This document shows, one piece after another, positions 26,574 to 36,756 of a stretch of DNA of 64,000 nucleotides; within the stretch, counting starts at the first letter, position 1, and each line of letters opens with the position of its first letter. A model generated the notes under the pieces. The model made no database searches, was not told the origin of the DNA, and saw only the letters and a program-made list of their open reading frames with translations. The DNA is from Microplitis mediator (Eukaryota > Arthropoda > Insecta > Hymenoptera > Braconidae), in the NCBI RefSeq assembly GCF_029852145.1, contig NC_079972.1:5405795-5469794 (forward strand). The letters run 5' to 3'. The translations under genes and the position numbers were made by a program.

Positions 26574-27771
26574 ATATGACGTATATGGAAAGAGTACAAA
26601 AAAATTTATCTGATCATAATTTATATAAAACACACGTGTCATCTGGACTTAAATCGATGCCGAATCCTGAAATAAATTGCAAAGAAAATTTTGTCAAGTG
26701 TTCGAATGAAAGTCGTTGTATTCCGAAATTTTTGTGGTGCAATGGTAAAATTGATTGTGCAGATGCAAGTGATGAAGAAATGTGTTCTTGTCTTGATAAA
26801 ATAGATGAGGAAAAAATTTGCGATGGTTCATTTGATTGTTTCAATGGCGAAGATGAACTTAATTGTTTTGGTAATTATTTTTTTAATACATCAGAGTACG
26901 GCTCCACCTATTTTTGGGAGTGAATTACGTTTTATTTTTTTCTATATTTTATTAATCTACTTCTCGGCGGATCAATGAAAAAAGATCGAAAAAATAGCGA
27001 TTTAAAAAATTTATGAAAAAAATGTATATGTAGACTTAATAAATTTGGTAATTATAAATTATTTCATATTTAATAAAAATTCGATAGAAATTTAAATATT
27101 AAGATGATAAATAAAAAAATGTATTTATTATTTTTTAAATTTAAAGGAGCAAGTAAATTTTTGAGTGTTAATAAAAAAAATGATAGATGGAAATCGTTTT
27201 AAAGTTTTGTATTAAAATGTATTCATATTTTTTACATCAGGATGCGGCAATAATTCTTTCAGTTGTCTAGACTGGACCAGACGTGATCCTAAGGGAACTT
27301 GTGTATCCTTATCACGAAGATGTGATGGAATAAGTCAGTGCCCAAATAAAAAAGATGAGTTAGATTGCAGTATTCTCACACAATCTTATATCAACGAGGA
27401 TCCTGTATATATTTTTATTATTGTTATTTTAAAAATTACCATATTTATATTCTCAAATTATATATTTTATTTTTTTTCGTATTTAGCAGATAAATAGTTC
27501 ATATGACAATGGATATTTTTTAAAAAACTGGAAGGGCAAATGGTATCCAGTCTGTCCGACAACTCTGGCCTGGGCATCTGACGCCTGTTTCAAAGGAACT
27601 GGAATCCAGGCGATCGAACCACCAACAATTACAGTTGATATGAAAAAACAAAGACTTAATCTTGGCCCGTACATCGCGATGGAGCCATCGGGGGAGATTA
27701 AATTACTCGAAGATTGCTTTGCTGAATTGGCATTCGTTTTATGTCCGACACATGGAGATCTAAATAAATAA
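26574..27771 (+). CDS. LDL-receptor class A repeat protein with SRCR-like tail, 5' end not found
   Basis: Exons 26574-26870, 27241-27404 and 27490-27771 join in phase; the third acceptor could also be at 27486, adding one Gln. LDLa repeat 1 is complete with six Cys and the DCADASDEE calcium motif. Repeat 2 is shortened (CDGSFDCFNGEDELNC). Repeat 3 spans exon 2 and ends in NKKDELDC. The last exon encodes a Cys-containing module beginning YFLKNWKGKWYPVC, reminiscent of the SRCR-like segment of mosaic serine proteases such as Nudel. No protease domain follows; the frame stops at 27771 and AATAAA lies at 27862. An acceptor-like TTTTTTAG precedes exon 1, which lacks a signal peptide, so upstream exons are missing or were lost to the MITE-rich DNA before it. 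It may be a truncated nudel-like paralog or a pseudogene. Confidence 0.7.
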
Positions 27772-27861
27772 TACCATTCAATTCTTTATCTTTTATCAAA
27801 TTTATTATTATATATTTTATTTATTAGCATATATATTTACTAATCTGTATATTAATAAGAG

Positions 27862-27867
27862 AATAAA
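27862..27867 (+). terminator. Poly(A) signal candidate of the LDLa gene
   Basis: AATAAA lies about 90 bases after the stop codon at 27771, followed by T/G-rich sequence. Position and hexamer fit a cleavage/polyadenylation signal, but AATAAA is frequent by chance in such AT-rich DNA. Confidence 0.4.
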
Positions 27868-27899
27868 GAAAATTTTGTCTCCGTTATATCTCTGTAATA

Positions 27900-28440
27900 A
27901 AACCAATTAAACTGATTAGATTTCGCATCACTGGAAAGGTTTCGATTTTAATTTGCGCCTTTCATGGTTTCAACTCGTTTATACGATCGTTAATTCAGTA
28001 TGTTAAATTTCTTGAATAGTTATAAATATATTTACATTTCGCACAAAAAAATCATCAGTTTTTCTTATCTTATTCCAAAATTACTAACGTCAAAATTTTT
28101 GTAATATTTTGAAATTAAACTCAATTTTTTTTATCAATTAAAAATAACACCCTCAGGTAAACTTCAAAAATTTTATCTGTTTTTTTATATTTTTCAGTTG
28201 TTGATATATTTTAGAAAAAAAAAATTACATGGGAATTAGAGGACAGTAATAAAAAAATTTCAGTGTGTTGATTTTTTTAAGTATTCTCTGAATATACAAT
28301 TATTTAAAACAATCTGTTTTTTGGATGGATGAAAATTTGTCGGACTAAATTGTAATAATAATAAAATAAACTATAAAATATCTCAGAGTATATGATTAAG
28401 TAAACTATTAAATTAAAAACATATTGAACAAATTTCGTGG
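27900..28440. other. Intergenic sequence between the LDLa gene and Wsck
   Basis: AT-rich; no gene or repeat family recognised. Confidence 0.6.
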
Positions 28441-28449
28441 TTGGCAGTT

Positions 28450-28812
28450 ACACTGTAGAAAATTTGCGGAGTGAACACAAATTAAATCCGGAGTTAATGC
28501 GGGGTGAATGTGAAGTGAATAACTGTTTATTTATTTAATCTCCTTGGAGTGAAATTTACTCCGAAAAGAAGTTGATTTTGATAATGAAACTCCGGCTTGG
28601 AGTGAAAATCACTCCTGAAAGGAGATTATTTCAATATTTAAACTTTGAATCGGATTGAATGCGGATTTAAATGAAATCCAGATCACTCCAAAATCACAGC
28701 TGACAAAACAAACTCCGAATTTAGTCTGTATGCGGAGTGAATTTTTTTGAAACTCCGAAACTCCGAATTCGGATGTAAATAACATCCGTAATCACTCCTA
28801 ATTTTTTACAGT
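28450..28812. repeat. MITE family A copy 11
   Basis: CACTGTAGAAAATTTGCGGA to CACTCCTAATTTTTTACAGT, nearly full length. Confidence 0.9.
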
Positions 28813-28925
28813 ATACATAGAGCCTGCCGGTTACTAATTAATATTAAATTATTAAACTATTTGCAAACTAATTTATATAAATATTCTAATTGATTGTTTT
28901 CTAAAAATGTCACGACTAAATATTA

Positions 28926-29128
28926 TGAGTGTAAATGTAGCAGACATACGACAATTTTTTAATTAGATATAAAAAAGTTAAATAATTGAAATAATAATAT
29001 TAAAAAAAATGCATGTACTGAATTTCGAATTGTCTAAACATGTATTTTTTTATTTTTATTTTATAAACATTTTAATTTACTATTTCAAAGTTTTAAAAAT
29101 TGTCAGATGTCCGCTAACTTTACTATCA
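28926..29128. repeat. MITE family C copy 1
   Basis: Ends TGTAGCAGACATACGACAAT and ATTGTCAGATGTCCGCTAAC are inverted complements. The second copy is at 55663-55889 in LanB1 intron 1. Confidence 0.75.
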
Positions 29129-29270
29129 CCTAAATATTTAACTATAAATATTTTTTATTTATAAAATTTCTAAGTAAACAGCAGGTCAAATTTTTAATTA
29201 TTATTCTTATTATTAAATTTACTAAATTAAATTGTTTATAATTCAAATTTTTACCGCTAACTTACAGTCT

Positions 29271-29756
29271 CAGGCCGTGCTGCCTCTAGCGCGAAAATTC
29301 AAAACCTCTAATTTCAAAATGGCGTTGCCCGCGTACGTGAGTGAAACACTTGTATGTTTATATAAATAAACAACAAAAAAAAACCGCACCCACATTGCAT
29401 GTATTCGTACTCGCATGCTCAATAGTAATTACAAAAAAAGCCTCATCTTTTATCATTATCCACCGCACCTACAAAAGCTTAAAAAAAATATTTCATCTAA
29501 ATAATACTCCAAAGAATGGATAGAAAAGACCTGAAGACATCAAAGGATTATCAATGCGCTTGACATCTATCAAAGAACTTGGTATCATGGTAACTGATCT
29601 CCAACTCTGACATCATATCACCGTTGAGTCACTTGTATTGTTCACCTGTTAAGAATGCCCAGTGACCGTACCTGCAATATTAAATTCAAGTGACTCGTTT
29701 ACTTTTTTATTCATCAATTTATTTATTTACTTACTTAATATTTAATTTTTTAAAAA
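29271..29756 (+). promoter_or_regulatory. Wsck: Probable Wsck promoter/5'UTR region
   Basis: Sequence complexity and GC rise from 29271 (GCGCGAAAAT, CCCGCGTACGTGAG) up to the Wsck start. There is no ORF of interest. The position directly upstream suggests promoter and leader, with no fixed motif. Confidence 0.3.
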
Positions 29757-32700
29757 ATGTTCATTTACTTGTTGATTACTGGCCTCTGCGGATGTTTTAT
29801 TGACTTAACATTTGCTGGCGACTATATCGGATGTTTCAAAAGCCCTCAAGAGTCCGATGAACCTCTGGTGGTATTAACAAGTCCAAATGCTCCAGAGGTT
29901 TGTATCCAAGAATGCCGCAATCGTTATTACAGGTAAGTTAAAAAAAAAAATAACATTTATAGAAAAAGACGAAAAATTTTAATTTAAGTATCAAATTCCA
30001 TTAAATTTACCATCGAACTGTAACTTACTGTGATTTTTATACAAATGAAATACGACGAGTAATTAATAAATGTTTTCATATTACCAGCATCGAAACTTAA
30101 AGTTTCAGTGTTTCTACAGCCAGTCGAAACAAGATTATTTCAAGCCGATGCTGCAAACAACTGCTAGCGAATTCGTAATTCACAAATTCCGTCATACAGC
30201 GGGCAGAAACAATTGTATTTCTTCCCGAGGGAAGAAACACAATTGTTTCTGCCCGGTGTTGGTTATATTTTATATTCATTTGCAGCCTTATTACTCTCAT
30301 TTGTCTACTTGTCACTTCAGTTTACTCATTTCATTTTTTAAGTGACAATTTTAATCAACCAAAAAAAAATTAATAAAAAATGAGTGTAAATAATATTTTT
30401 TTCTTATTTACTATTTAATAAGTGACTGTAAATCACAGATTTCTCATTCTCTAACAGTTCTCCGCATCATCGGCTTGGAATTAATTTGTTGCTCACTGGC
30501 TGCTGACACTGAATCTTGAAGTTCCGATGCACGTAATCATGAAAAATATGGTGTGTGACTCAGGATAAAACACGTTTTCAGACTGCGGGTGATGTCAGCC
30601 CTTGCCTGCGGATCGGGCAGTCAACTTCACCCCAGTCTGAAATCGTCTTGTTTCATCCCTTGTCACACAATATACTATTTGATTACATCAAGAGCACATA
30701 TTATGGTATGTTTTGTTTATAGTTAATAGTATATTATACACCTAGGGAAGTAAAGTAAGAAATGTCTTAGATCACATGTAATTGTTGGCCGAGGCGAAGC
30801 CGACGGAGGTGGAAAGCGGCATCTTCGTTTTGCACAGCGGGACGAAAGTTGACGCTTTCCGCCCAGAGGTGAGAAAATGATTTTTTCACCTCCGGCTTCG
30901 CCTCGGCCAACAATTACATGCGATCTGAGACATTTCTTACTTTACTTCCCTAGGTGTGTAATATACTATTAATAACTTTGTAAGATTTCCCAGATAGCAT
31001 TCAAGTCGGAATGACTGCTTTACTTGGTCTTTTTGAAGGCGTCCTCAAGAAGTCTGATAATGACTTCTTAAAGATGTCATTTTTAAGAACTCGTAATTAA
31101 GAGTTCTTGAAGACTCCATAAATAAGACGTCAGTTTTGTGACGTCTAAACGTGTTCTTTTTTTTTAACTTCTTTGAAGTCAAAATGAAGTCAAAATTAGG
31201 AGCTCCTTAAGACGTCATGGTAAGTTCATACTGAAGTCTTATTTGCGAAGTCAGAAAAAATAACTCTTTTTAAAGACGTCCTACTGAGTTCGCTAGATGG
31301 CTCATTCGACATCTTGAGAACTTCTTAAAGACGTCTTTAAGATATTGATAAGACGGCCAAATTATAAATAGAAACTCATTCAGAACTCATCAAGACGTCA
31401 TTTTACTATCTGGATTAATTGATATATTAAATCTATATGATAATATGTAGTAAGATATGTTTGTATTTATTTGTAGAACGCCTGAGGAAGTGTCAATAAA
31501 GACACGAAACGTCGCGAAATAATAAACAATCTTGAGTTGTTATTTTGATCCTACAACCTCTCAATCAACAATATTAAATTACAGGTTCGCAGGCCTAATG
31601 AAAGGTCAGCAGTGCTACTGCATGAGTATTTACGGTCGCAATGGACCATCAAGTGGCTGTACCACTCCCTGTATTGGTGATGAAAAACTATTATGTGGTT
31701 CTCACGATTCCATAAGTATCTACAGCACCGGCCAAAAAGTTTCAAGTCCGCCACGGGGACTCAGAGTAATAGACAGCAAGTCGACATCACTTGACATCAT
31801 ATGGCAACCACCAGATATTACCAATGGCAACATAACGTCTTACATTGTTCGTGCAATAGCACTTGAAACTCATGCATACTATCCACTTCAACCTATGCAA
31901 TTACAAGTACAAGGTGAATCATCTGACAGTACAACTCTAACTAATTTGCAGCCTGGTACTAAATATAATATATCTATAACAGCAGTCAATGCTGATGGTG
32001 AAAGCCAGCCAAATTATTTGACAGACTGGACTTTTATCAGTTCACCAGAAAAACCAGATAGACCTAAAATAATAAAACGAGATGATAATAAAATTTTAAT
32101 TGAATTAACTAAGGGTAGAAGTCAGTATGGACCTTTGAGTTCTTATCAAATAATTGTCGTCCATCCTGGGACAATTCCACCAGAACAAACTGATATTATT
32201 TACCCAAATTATCAGAAAGCAATACAAGATGGTATTCCATTTTATGTAACTGGTGAATTTGAAGCCGATGAGTTTGATAAGTATCAACAGTTTGTAATTG
32301 GTAATGGTAAAAAAATTGGCGGTTATTATAATGCACCGCTGGAAGAACCTTTTGACAGACCACAGATTGGAGTAGTATTGATATCTCGTGTGCGTAATGA
32401 AATAAAATATAGTTATTCTGATCTTGCAGGTCATGCATTAGAATTTAATGCCGGTTTAAATGGACTAGCGATTGGTCTTTATGTCGCTATCGCGCTGCTA
32501 AGTGTTTTATTAATCGTTTCTGTTACTGGTTACTTTATTTTAAGAAAACGTCATGAGCAAATACGCATGACTAAGCTACCGGAGCAACAAGAGCTGACTC
32601 TGCAGGGTCCGATGTACGAGGTAGATAATATGGCTTACATACCGGAAGATATTCCAGAACGTCCGAATCATTATCAGGATTTAAAGTCAAAGGTATGGAG

Positions 32701-33614
32701 TATTCCGAAAAATTTTTTGACCATCGAGCCGGCAGTTGTACGCCGCGGAAGGTTTGGTAACATCCACATGGGAACTGTTCAAGATAAGGATGGCAATTCT
32801 TCGAGAGCTTTGATCCACTCGATAGCTGACAAAAATTTACGAGCTTCTGATAAACGTCACATGCTGAGAGATCTTGATGTCTGCATAAAAGCCGGAAATA
32901 TGAATTACCTAGCAAGCTTTGTTGGAAATTGTGAGACACCTGATGTACTTTATGTTGTTCAAGAAGCACCGGCTCAAAATTTAAAGCTGAGATTACTTGC
33001 TGCCAGATCGGGTGATGTTTTTCCATATGAATTTATTCTCACAATCGGGTCATCGATTGCCACTGGATTAAATTATCTTGATGCGCATAAAATAATTCAT
33101 TCACATTTGTGTGCACGAAGTATTGGACTCACTGATGACCTGGTACCAAAGATTATGGGATTCGGTATCGGTAAACATGCTCTAGAAGATTTAAAACTTG
33201 CGCGCTGGACTGCGCCCGAAAGATTCGGTCATAAGAAACACAATCCTGCGGTCGTCTGGTCTTTTGCTGTCGTCGTTTGGGAGATGATGAGCATGGGCGG
33301 TACTCCGTACCATGACTTAGAGGACGAGTGTGACGTCGAAGAAGCTGTTGTTGAAAAAAATACCCGACTACCTCAGCTACGCGATATGCCCGATCCTCTC
33401 TACGAAGTTTTGTTGTCCTGCTGGAATGATAATCCTGACGAGCGTCCGACTTTTGATGAACTCAGTCGATTGGTAAATATTTTAGGCTTTGAATTTTATA
33501 ATTAATCATTAATTTTAAATTACAAATTTTTTTTTTTTACAGAATACATTGAGCATTTGTCCCATCACTGCCATTACGGAGCCTTACTTACCAGAACTGG
33601 AATTAAATAACTAA
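29757..33614 (+). CDS. Wsck: WSC/FN3 receptor-type kinase-like protein Wsck
   Basis: Exons 29757-29932, 31585-33472 and 33543-33614 join (phases 2 and 0) to 711 aa. The start codon precedes a signal peptide (about 22 residues ending near DLTFAG). A WSC domain (GDYIGCF to SISIYSTGQ) spans the first junction. A fibronectin III domain follows (PPRGLRVIDS to GESQP), then a transmembrane helix near residues 351-375 and a tyrosine-kinase-like domain from about 430. The catalytic positions are degraded: the VAIK Lys is His470 (ALIHS), HRD reads HSH with His566, and DFG reads GFG (584-586). WTAPERF is kept. The open frame running upstream of 31585 is intron. If the last intron were retained, the protein would end ten residues past the donor. 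Drosophila Wsck has the same WSC-FN3-TM-kinase order. Inference: a pseudokinase receptor. Confidence 0.93.
30100..30315. repeat. Foldback sequence with a 54-bp near-perfect palindrome
   Basis: The core 30201-30254 reads GGGCAGAAACAATTGT then TTTCTTCCCGAGGGAAGAAA and back to ACAATTGTTTCTGCCC. It lies in Wsck intron 1. Confidence 0.85.
30551..30669. repeat. Short foldback element, about 119 bp
   Basis: Left arm TGTGTGACTCAGGATAAAAC and TTTTCAGACTG pair with right arm CAGTCTGAAAT and TTTCATCCCTTGTCACACA. GC-rich loop. Second palindromic element in Wsck intron 1. Confidence 0.8.
30719..30975. repeat. Long near-perfect foldback element, 257 bp, GC-rich
   Basis: Left arm ACACCTAGGGAAGTAAAGTA, AGAAATGTCTTAGATC, AATTGTTGGCCGAGGCGAAG. 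The right arm is the same in reverse complement, ending TACTTTACTTCCCTAGGTGT. The centre also pairs (GGAAAGCG against CGCTTTCC). It has no ORF. Confidence 0.9.
30989..31417. mobile_element. Non-autonomous element rich in AAGACGTC words
   Basis: Ends CCCAGATAGCA and TACTATCTGG are short inverted repeats. The interior has many copies of AAGACGTC, GACTTCTT and AAGAACTC in both orientations. Confidence 0.65.
31482..31514 (+). ncRNA. Hammerhead-ribozyme-like core, probably from a Penelope-like element
   Basis: CTGAGGA (fits CUGANGA), then a five-base stem GTGTC/GACAC around AATAAA, then GAAAC-GTCG. Penelope-like retroelements are known to carry hammerhead motifs in this arrangement. One extra A lies before stem II, and stems I and III are not evident, so activity is doubtful. 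It lies in Wsck intron 1, 70 bp before the exon. Confidence 0.45.
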
Positions 33615-34140
33615 GCAAATCCTAGTGTTTCCATTGTGACTTAAAATTTTTATGAACAAAAGAACAATTCTGCATTTATATATATATAAATATTTATATT
33701 ATATTACACAACTCGTTTTTTACAAGGTCGTAAACTTTAATGTATAGTTACCGTTTACAAAAGCTATTGACGCAATTTTTATTATTTTTATATATATTTT
33801 TCAGCTACTTACGTATCATAAATACGTACAGCTCAACTTTCCGTCCAGAATTTACTTAATTTTTTTTTTTTACACTAGTTTTACGTATTTTTATTATTTT
33901 ATAATTAATGATATTATAGATTAGATCTAATTTAAAAAATTAGTTTTATAATTTTTTACTGTTTCTTTTTTTTTTTGAGAGCATTCTCAGACAGTGCCCC
34001 GCACGATTTGAAAACATTCAATGAACTTGAACTGTCATAAGAGTATTAAAATTTTATTAATTAATTTCAAAAAATTAAAGCATTAATTGAAAAAAAGACA
34101 ACGCAGTTACAATTGCGCTAAGATATAGATTTAAAAAAAA
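33615..34140 (+). other. Wsck: Wsck 3'UTR and downstream sequence
   Basis: AT-rich sequence after the stop. No clear poly(A) choice. Confidence 0.4.
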
Positions 34141-34147
34141 AATACTC

Positions 34148-34616
34148 ACAGTTGTTATCAATTAGGAGCTAAACGAAATTTGCTAAACAAATTTTAGCCT
34201 AAAAAATGTGACATTTAAAATTATTATGGTGACTTTACTGAAATTTACACGGAAAATACAACATAATAGTGGCAATTCTCAAAGATAGTACTGACTACTT
34301 TCTGTAAAAAGCAAAATTTCAGACAGTACTGTATGAACTACTCTCTGGACAGTACTGAGTCTAGATAGCATACAGTACCGTCTGAAATTTTTTTTTTTAT
34401 AGAAAGTACTCAGTAAGGTAAGAGACCCAGTACCCGATCAGGAAACTAGTACCCGATAACTCATGTATTTGTATATTTATATTCAGTAAAATTTAGTCAA
34501 TATAGATATACATGAAGTGATCGGGTACTAGGTCTTTTATCTTACTATCCCAGAGAGTAGTCACTATTATATTGTTTTTTCCGAATTTCGTTTAACTCCT
34601 AATTCACATCAACTGT
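34148..34616. repeat. Foldback element containing a second inverted repeat
   Basis: Outer ends ATTAGGAGCTAAACGAAATT and GAATTTCGTTTAACTCCTAA are inverted complements. Inside, GACCCAGTACCCGATCA (34423) pairs with GATCGGGTACTAGGTC (34520-34537), and TTTCAGACAGTACTG with CAGTACCGTCTGAAA. Confidence 0.8.
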
Positions 34617-34619
34617 AAA

Positions 34620-35845
34620 TAGTTTTTGGTAATTGTTGACAATCACAGCTCCATCTATTTTTGGCAATAAAATATCGAATAATATATTTTTAAACTTTTT
34701 TTTTTTTAATAATTCTACTCTACGGCGTACTTAAGGATATGAATTCATAGATTTCTGAAAATTTGATTTTCTATGAGTAAATTCCACTTATAAATTGCAA
34801 AAATGCACATTTTTTAAGTTTTTGTTGGAAATTTTGTAAAAAAAAATTTTTGCTGGTTATCGTTCATTTTTTTTTTTTTTTTCGTAAAATTTATATAACA
34901 GTCAATGATTTGAAAACAAAAAAAATATATATATATATAAATACATAAAAATGTTGATTTTTCAATTTTTTATGATTTTTTGAATATTTCACAATTTACT
35001 ATTTTTGGCCATAAAAAATCGAAAAATGATAATTGAAAAAAATTTTCTTGACAATATTTTTTTAAAATGGGAGGGAGGGGCTGTCTAAGAATGACCTTAG
35101 TAAGCGATCAAGATTTATTACTGAGTTTATTTTATTTAGATACTTTGCTTTAACCACCGGATTTAAAAAGGCTTATATATAAATCTAGGCATCCACCGAA
35201 GTACAAATAAAATTTTATTAGTATATAAATTAAAATAATAATCTCGCCTGATGCTTTAGATCAAATAAATTTATATAAAAAATTTAAAAATTATAGTAAT
35301 GAGAATTTATTAATTATTAACAAATAAATATTTTAAATAAAATCATTATTTTTATTTTATCAATATATAATACATAATAAATATCACATTAATTTATATT
35401 AATTAAATATTTAATTTAAATCGTTAGTACTTAAAATAATAATAATAACTATTCAAAAGACTTATATATATATATTTATATATATATCATAAGCGATATA
35501 TTTTTAAATTTATACACGAGTTTAATAATAAAAAAAAACTATAATTAGTGAGTACAGTACTTAATGCTTAATTATAAATATAAATCAAACAGAACAAACA
35601 TTTATAAAAAAAAAACTTTTTTTTAAATTTATTCCGGTTAATCGGATGATATTTAAAAAAACAGATAAAGTACTTTTTGTAACTTTTATAATTAAATTAT
35701 TGATCGTTACATATACAGTAGAACCTAATTGTAAGACTATTAGTTTCTCTCTCAAACTATCGCGATACCTGGGTTATAAAAAAGACAGAATGATAATCTT
35801 ATAACGCGGTCTGACTGTATTTGGAAATCACTTATTAATAATAAT
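34620..35845. other. AT-rich intergenic sequence
   Basis: Homopolymers and TA runs (about 35460-35490). No gene recognised. Confidence 0.6.
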
Positions 35846-35848
35846 AAG

Positions 35849-36730
35849 CTTATGGGCATTCCATGCAAAATCGGACGTTTGAAAAATTTTAATTTTTGAT
35901 TTCTTTTATTTTTTGATAATTTGTAGTACCCATCAAAAATCTTTCTTGTAAATTTTGAGATTTTTTCAATGACCAGATCAAAACTTTTTTTTTGAAAATT
36001 TTATTTTTTTGTGTAATTTTTTTTCGAAAAAAATACGAGCAAATTTTTTGAAATATTTTTCTATGTGATTTTCAAGTTTTAAACTTTGAATCTTTTTTTC
36101 AAAACTCATGGATATTTTGATTTTTTTTTTAACTTTTTATAATAAACTGCAATCTTTTCCACAACTTTTAAGCCTGGTCTGATCGTGAGACTTTCATGGC
36201 TATTATTTTTTTTCGATTTTTGAAAATTCGAATAATTTTGTTTTGTCTATTAATCTTAATTATTAATTTTAAACATCTGTTTACAGTGAAAAATTATAAA
36301 AACTACTTAAAAGAACTTCAAAAATAATAAATAGTGACAAAAATTGGTATTCATATTGATTAATAGAGAAAACAAAATTTTTCAAATTTTCAACAATCGA
36401 AAAAAAATAATAGCCACGGAGTTCCACGACCAGACCGAACTTTTAAGTTGTGGAAAAGATGGTAGTTTATTATAAAAAATTTTCAAAAAAATCAAAATAT
36501 CCGAACTTTGAAAAACAAATTCAAAATTAAAAACTTGAAAATCACACAGAAAAATATTTTCAAATATTTGTTCATATTTTTTTCTAAAAATTATTTTTGA
36601 ATAGGTTATCAACAAGATGTTAAAATTTACCAGGAAGAGTTTTTTGATGGGTACTACAAAATATCAAAAAATGAAAGAAATAAAAAATTAAAATCTTCCA
36701 AACTGTCCGACTTGGCATGGAATGCCTCAT
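35849..36730. repeat. Long inverted repeat of about 880 bp beside moody
   Basis: Left end GGGCATTCCATGCAAAATCG and right end TGGCATGGAATGCC pair. Inner arms also pair: GTAGTACCCATCAAAAATC with TTTTTGATGGGTACTAC, and GGTCTGATCGTGAG with a diverged CACGACCAGACC. The minus-strand frame inside the right arm is not a gene. Confidence 0.85.
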
Positions 36731-36756
36731 ATACATGCATATAAAATAATAAAAAT

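Noticed and set aside
31532..31584. Open frame extending Wsck exon 2 upstream with its own start
   Set aside because: The frame crosses a good acceptor (TTAAATTACAG) and the upstream exon at 29757-29932 joins in phase to complete the WSC domain, so these codons are intron.
36382..36615. Minus-strand 77-codon frame near moody
   Set aside because: Falls in the right arm of the long inverted repeat.
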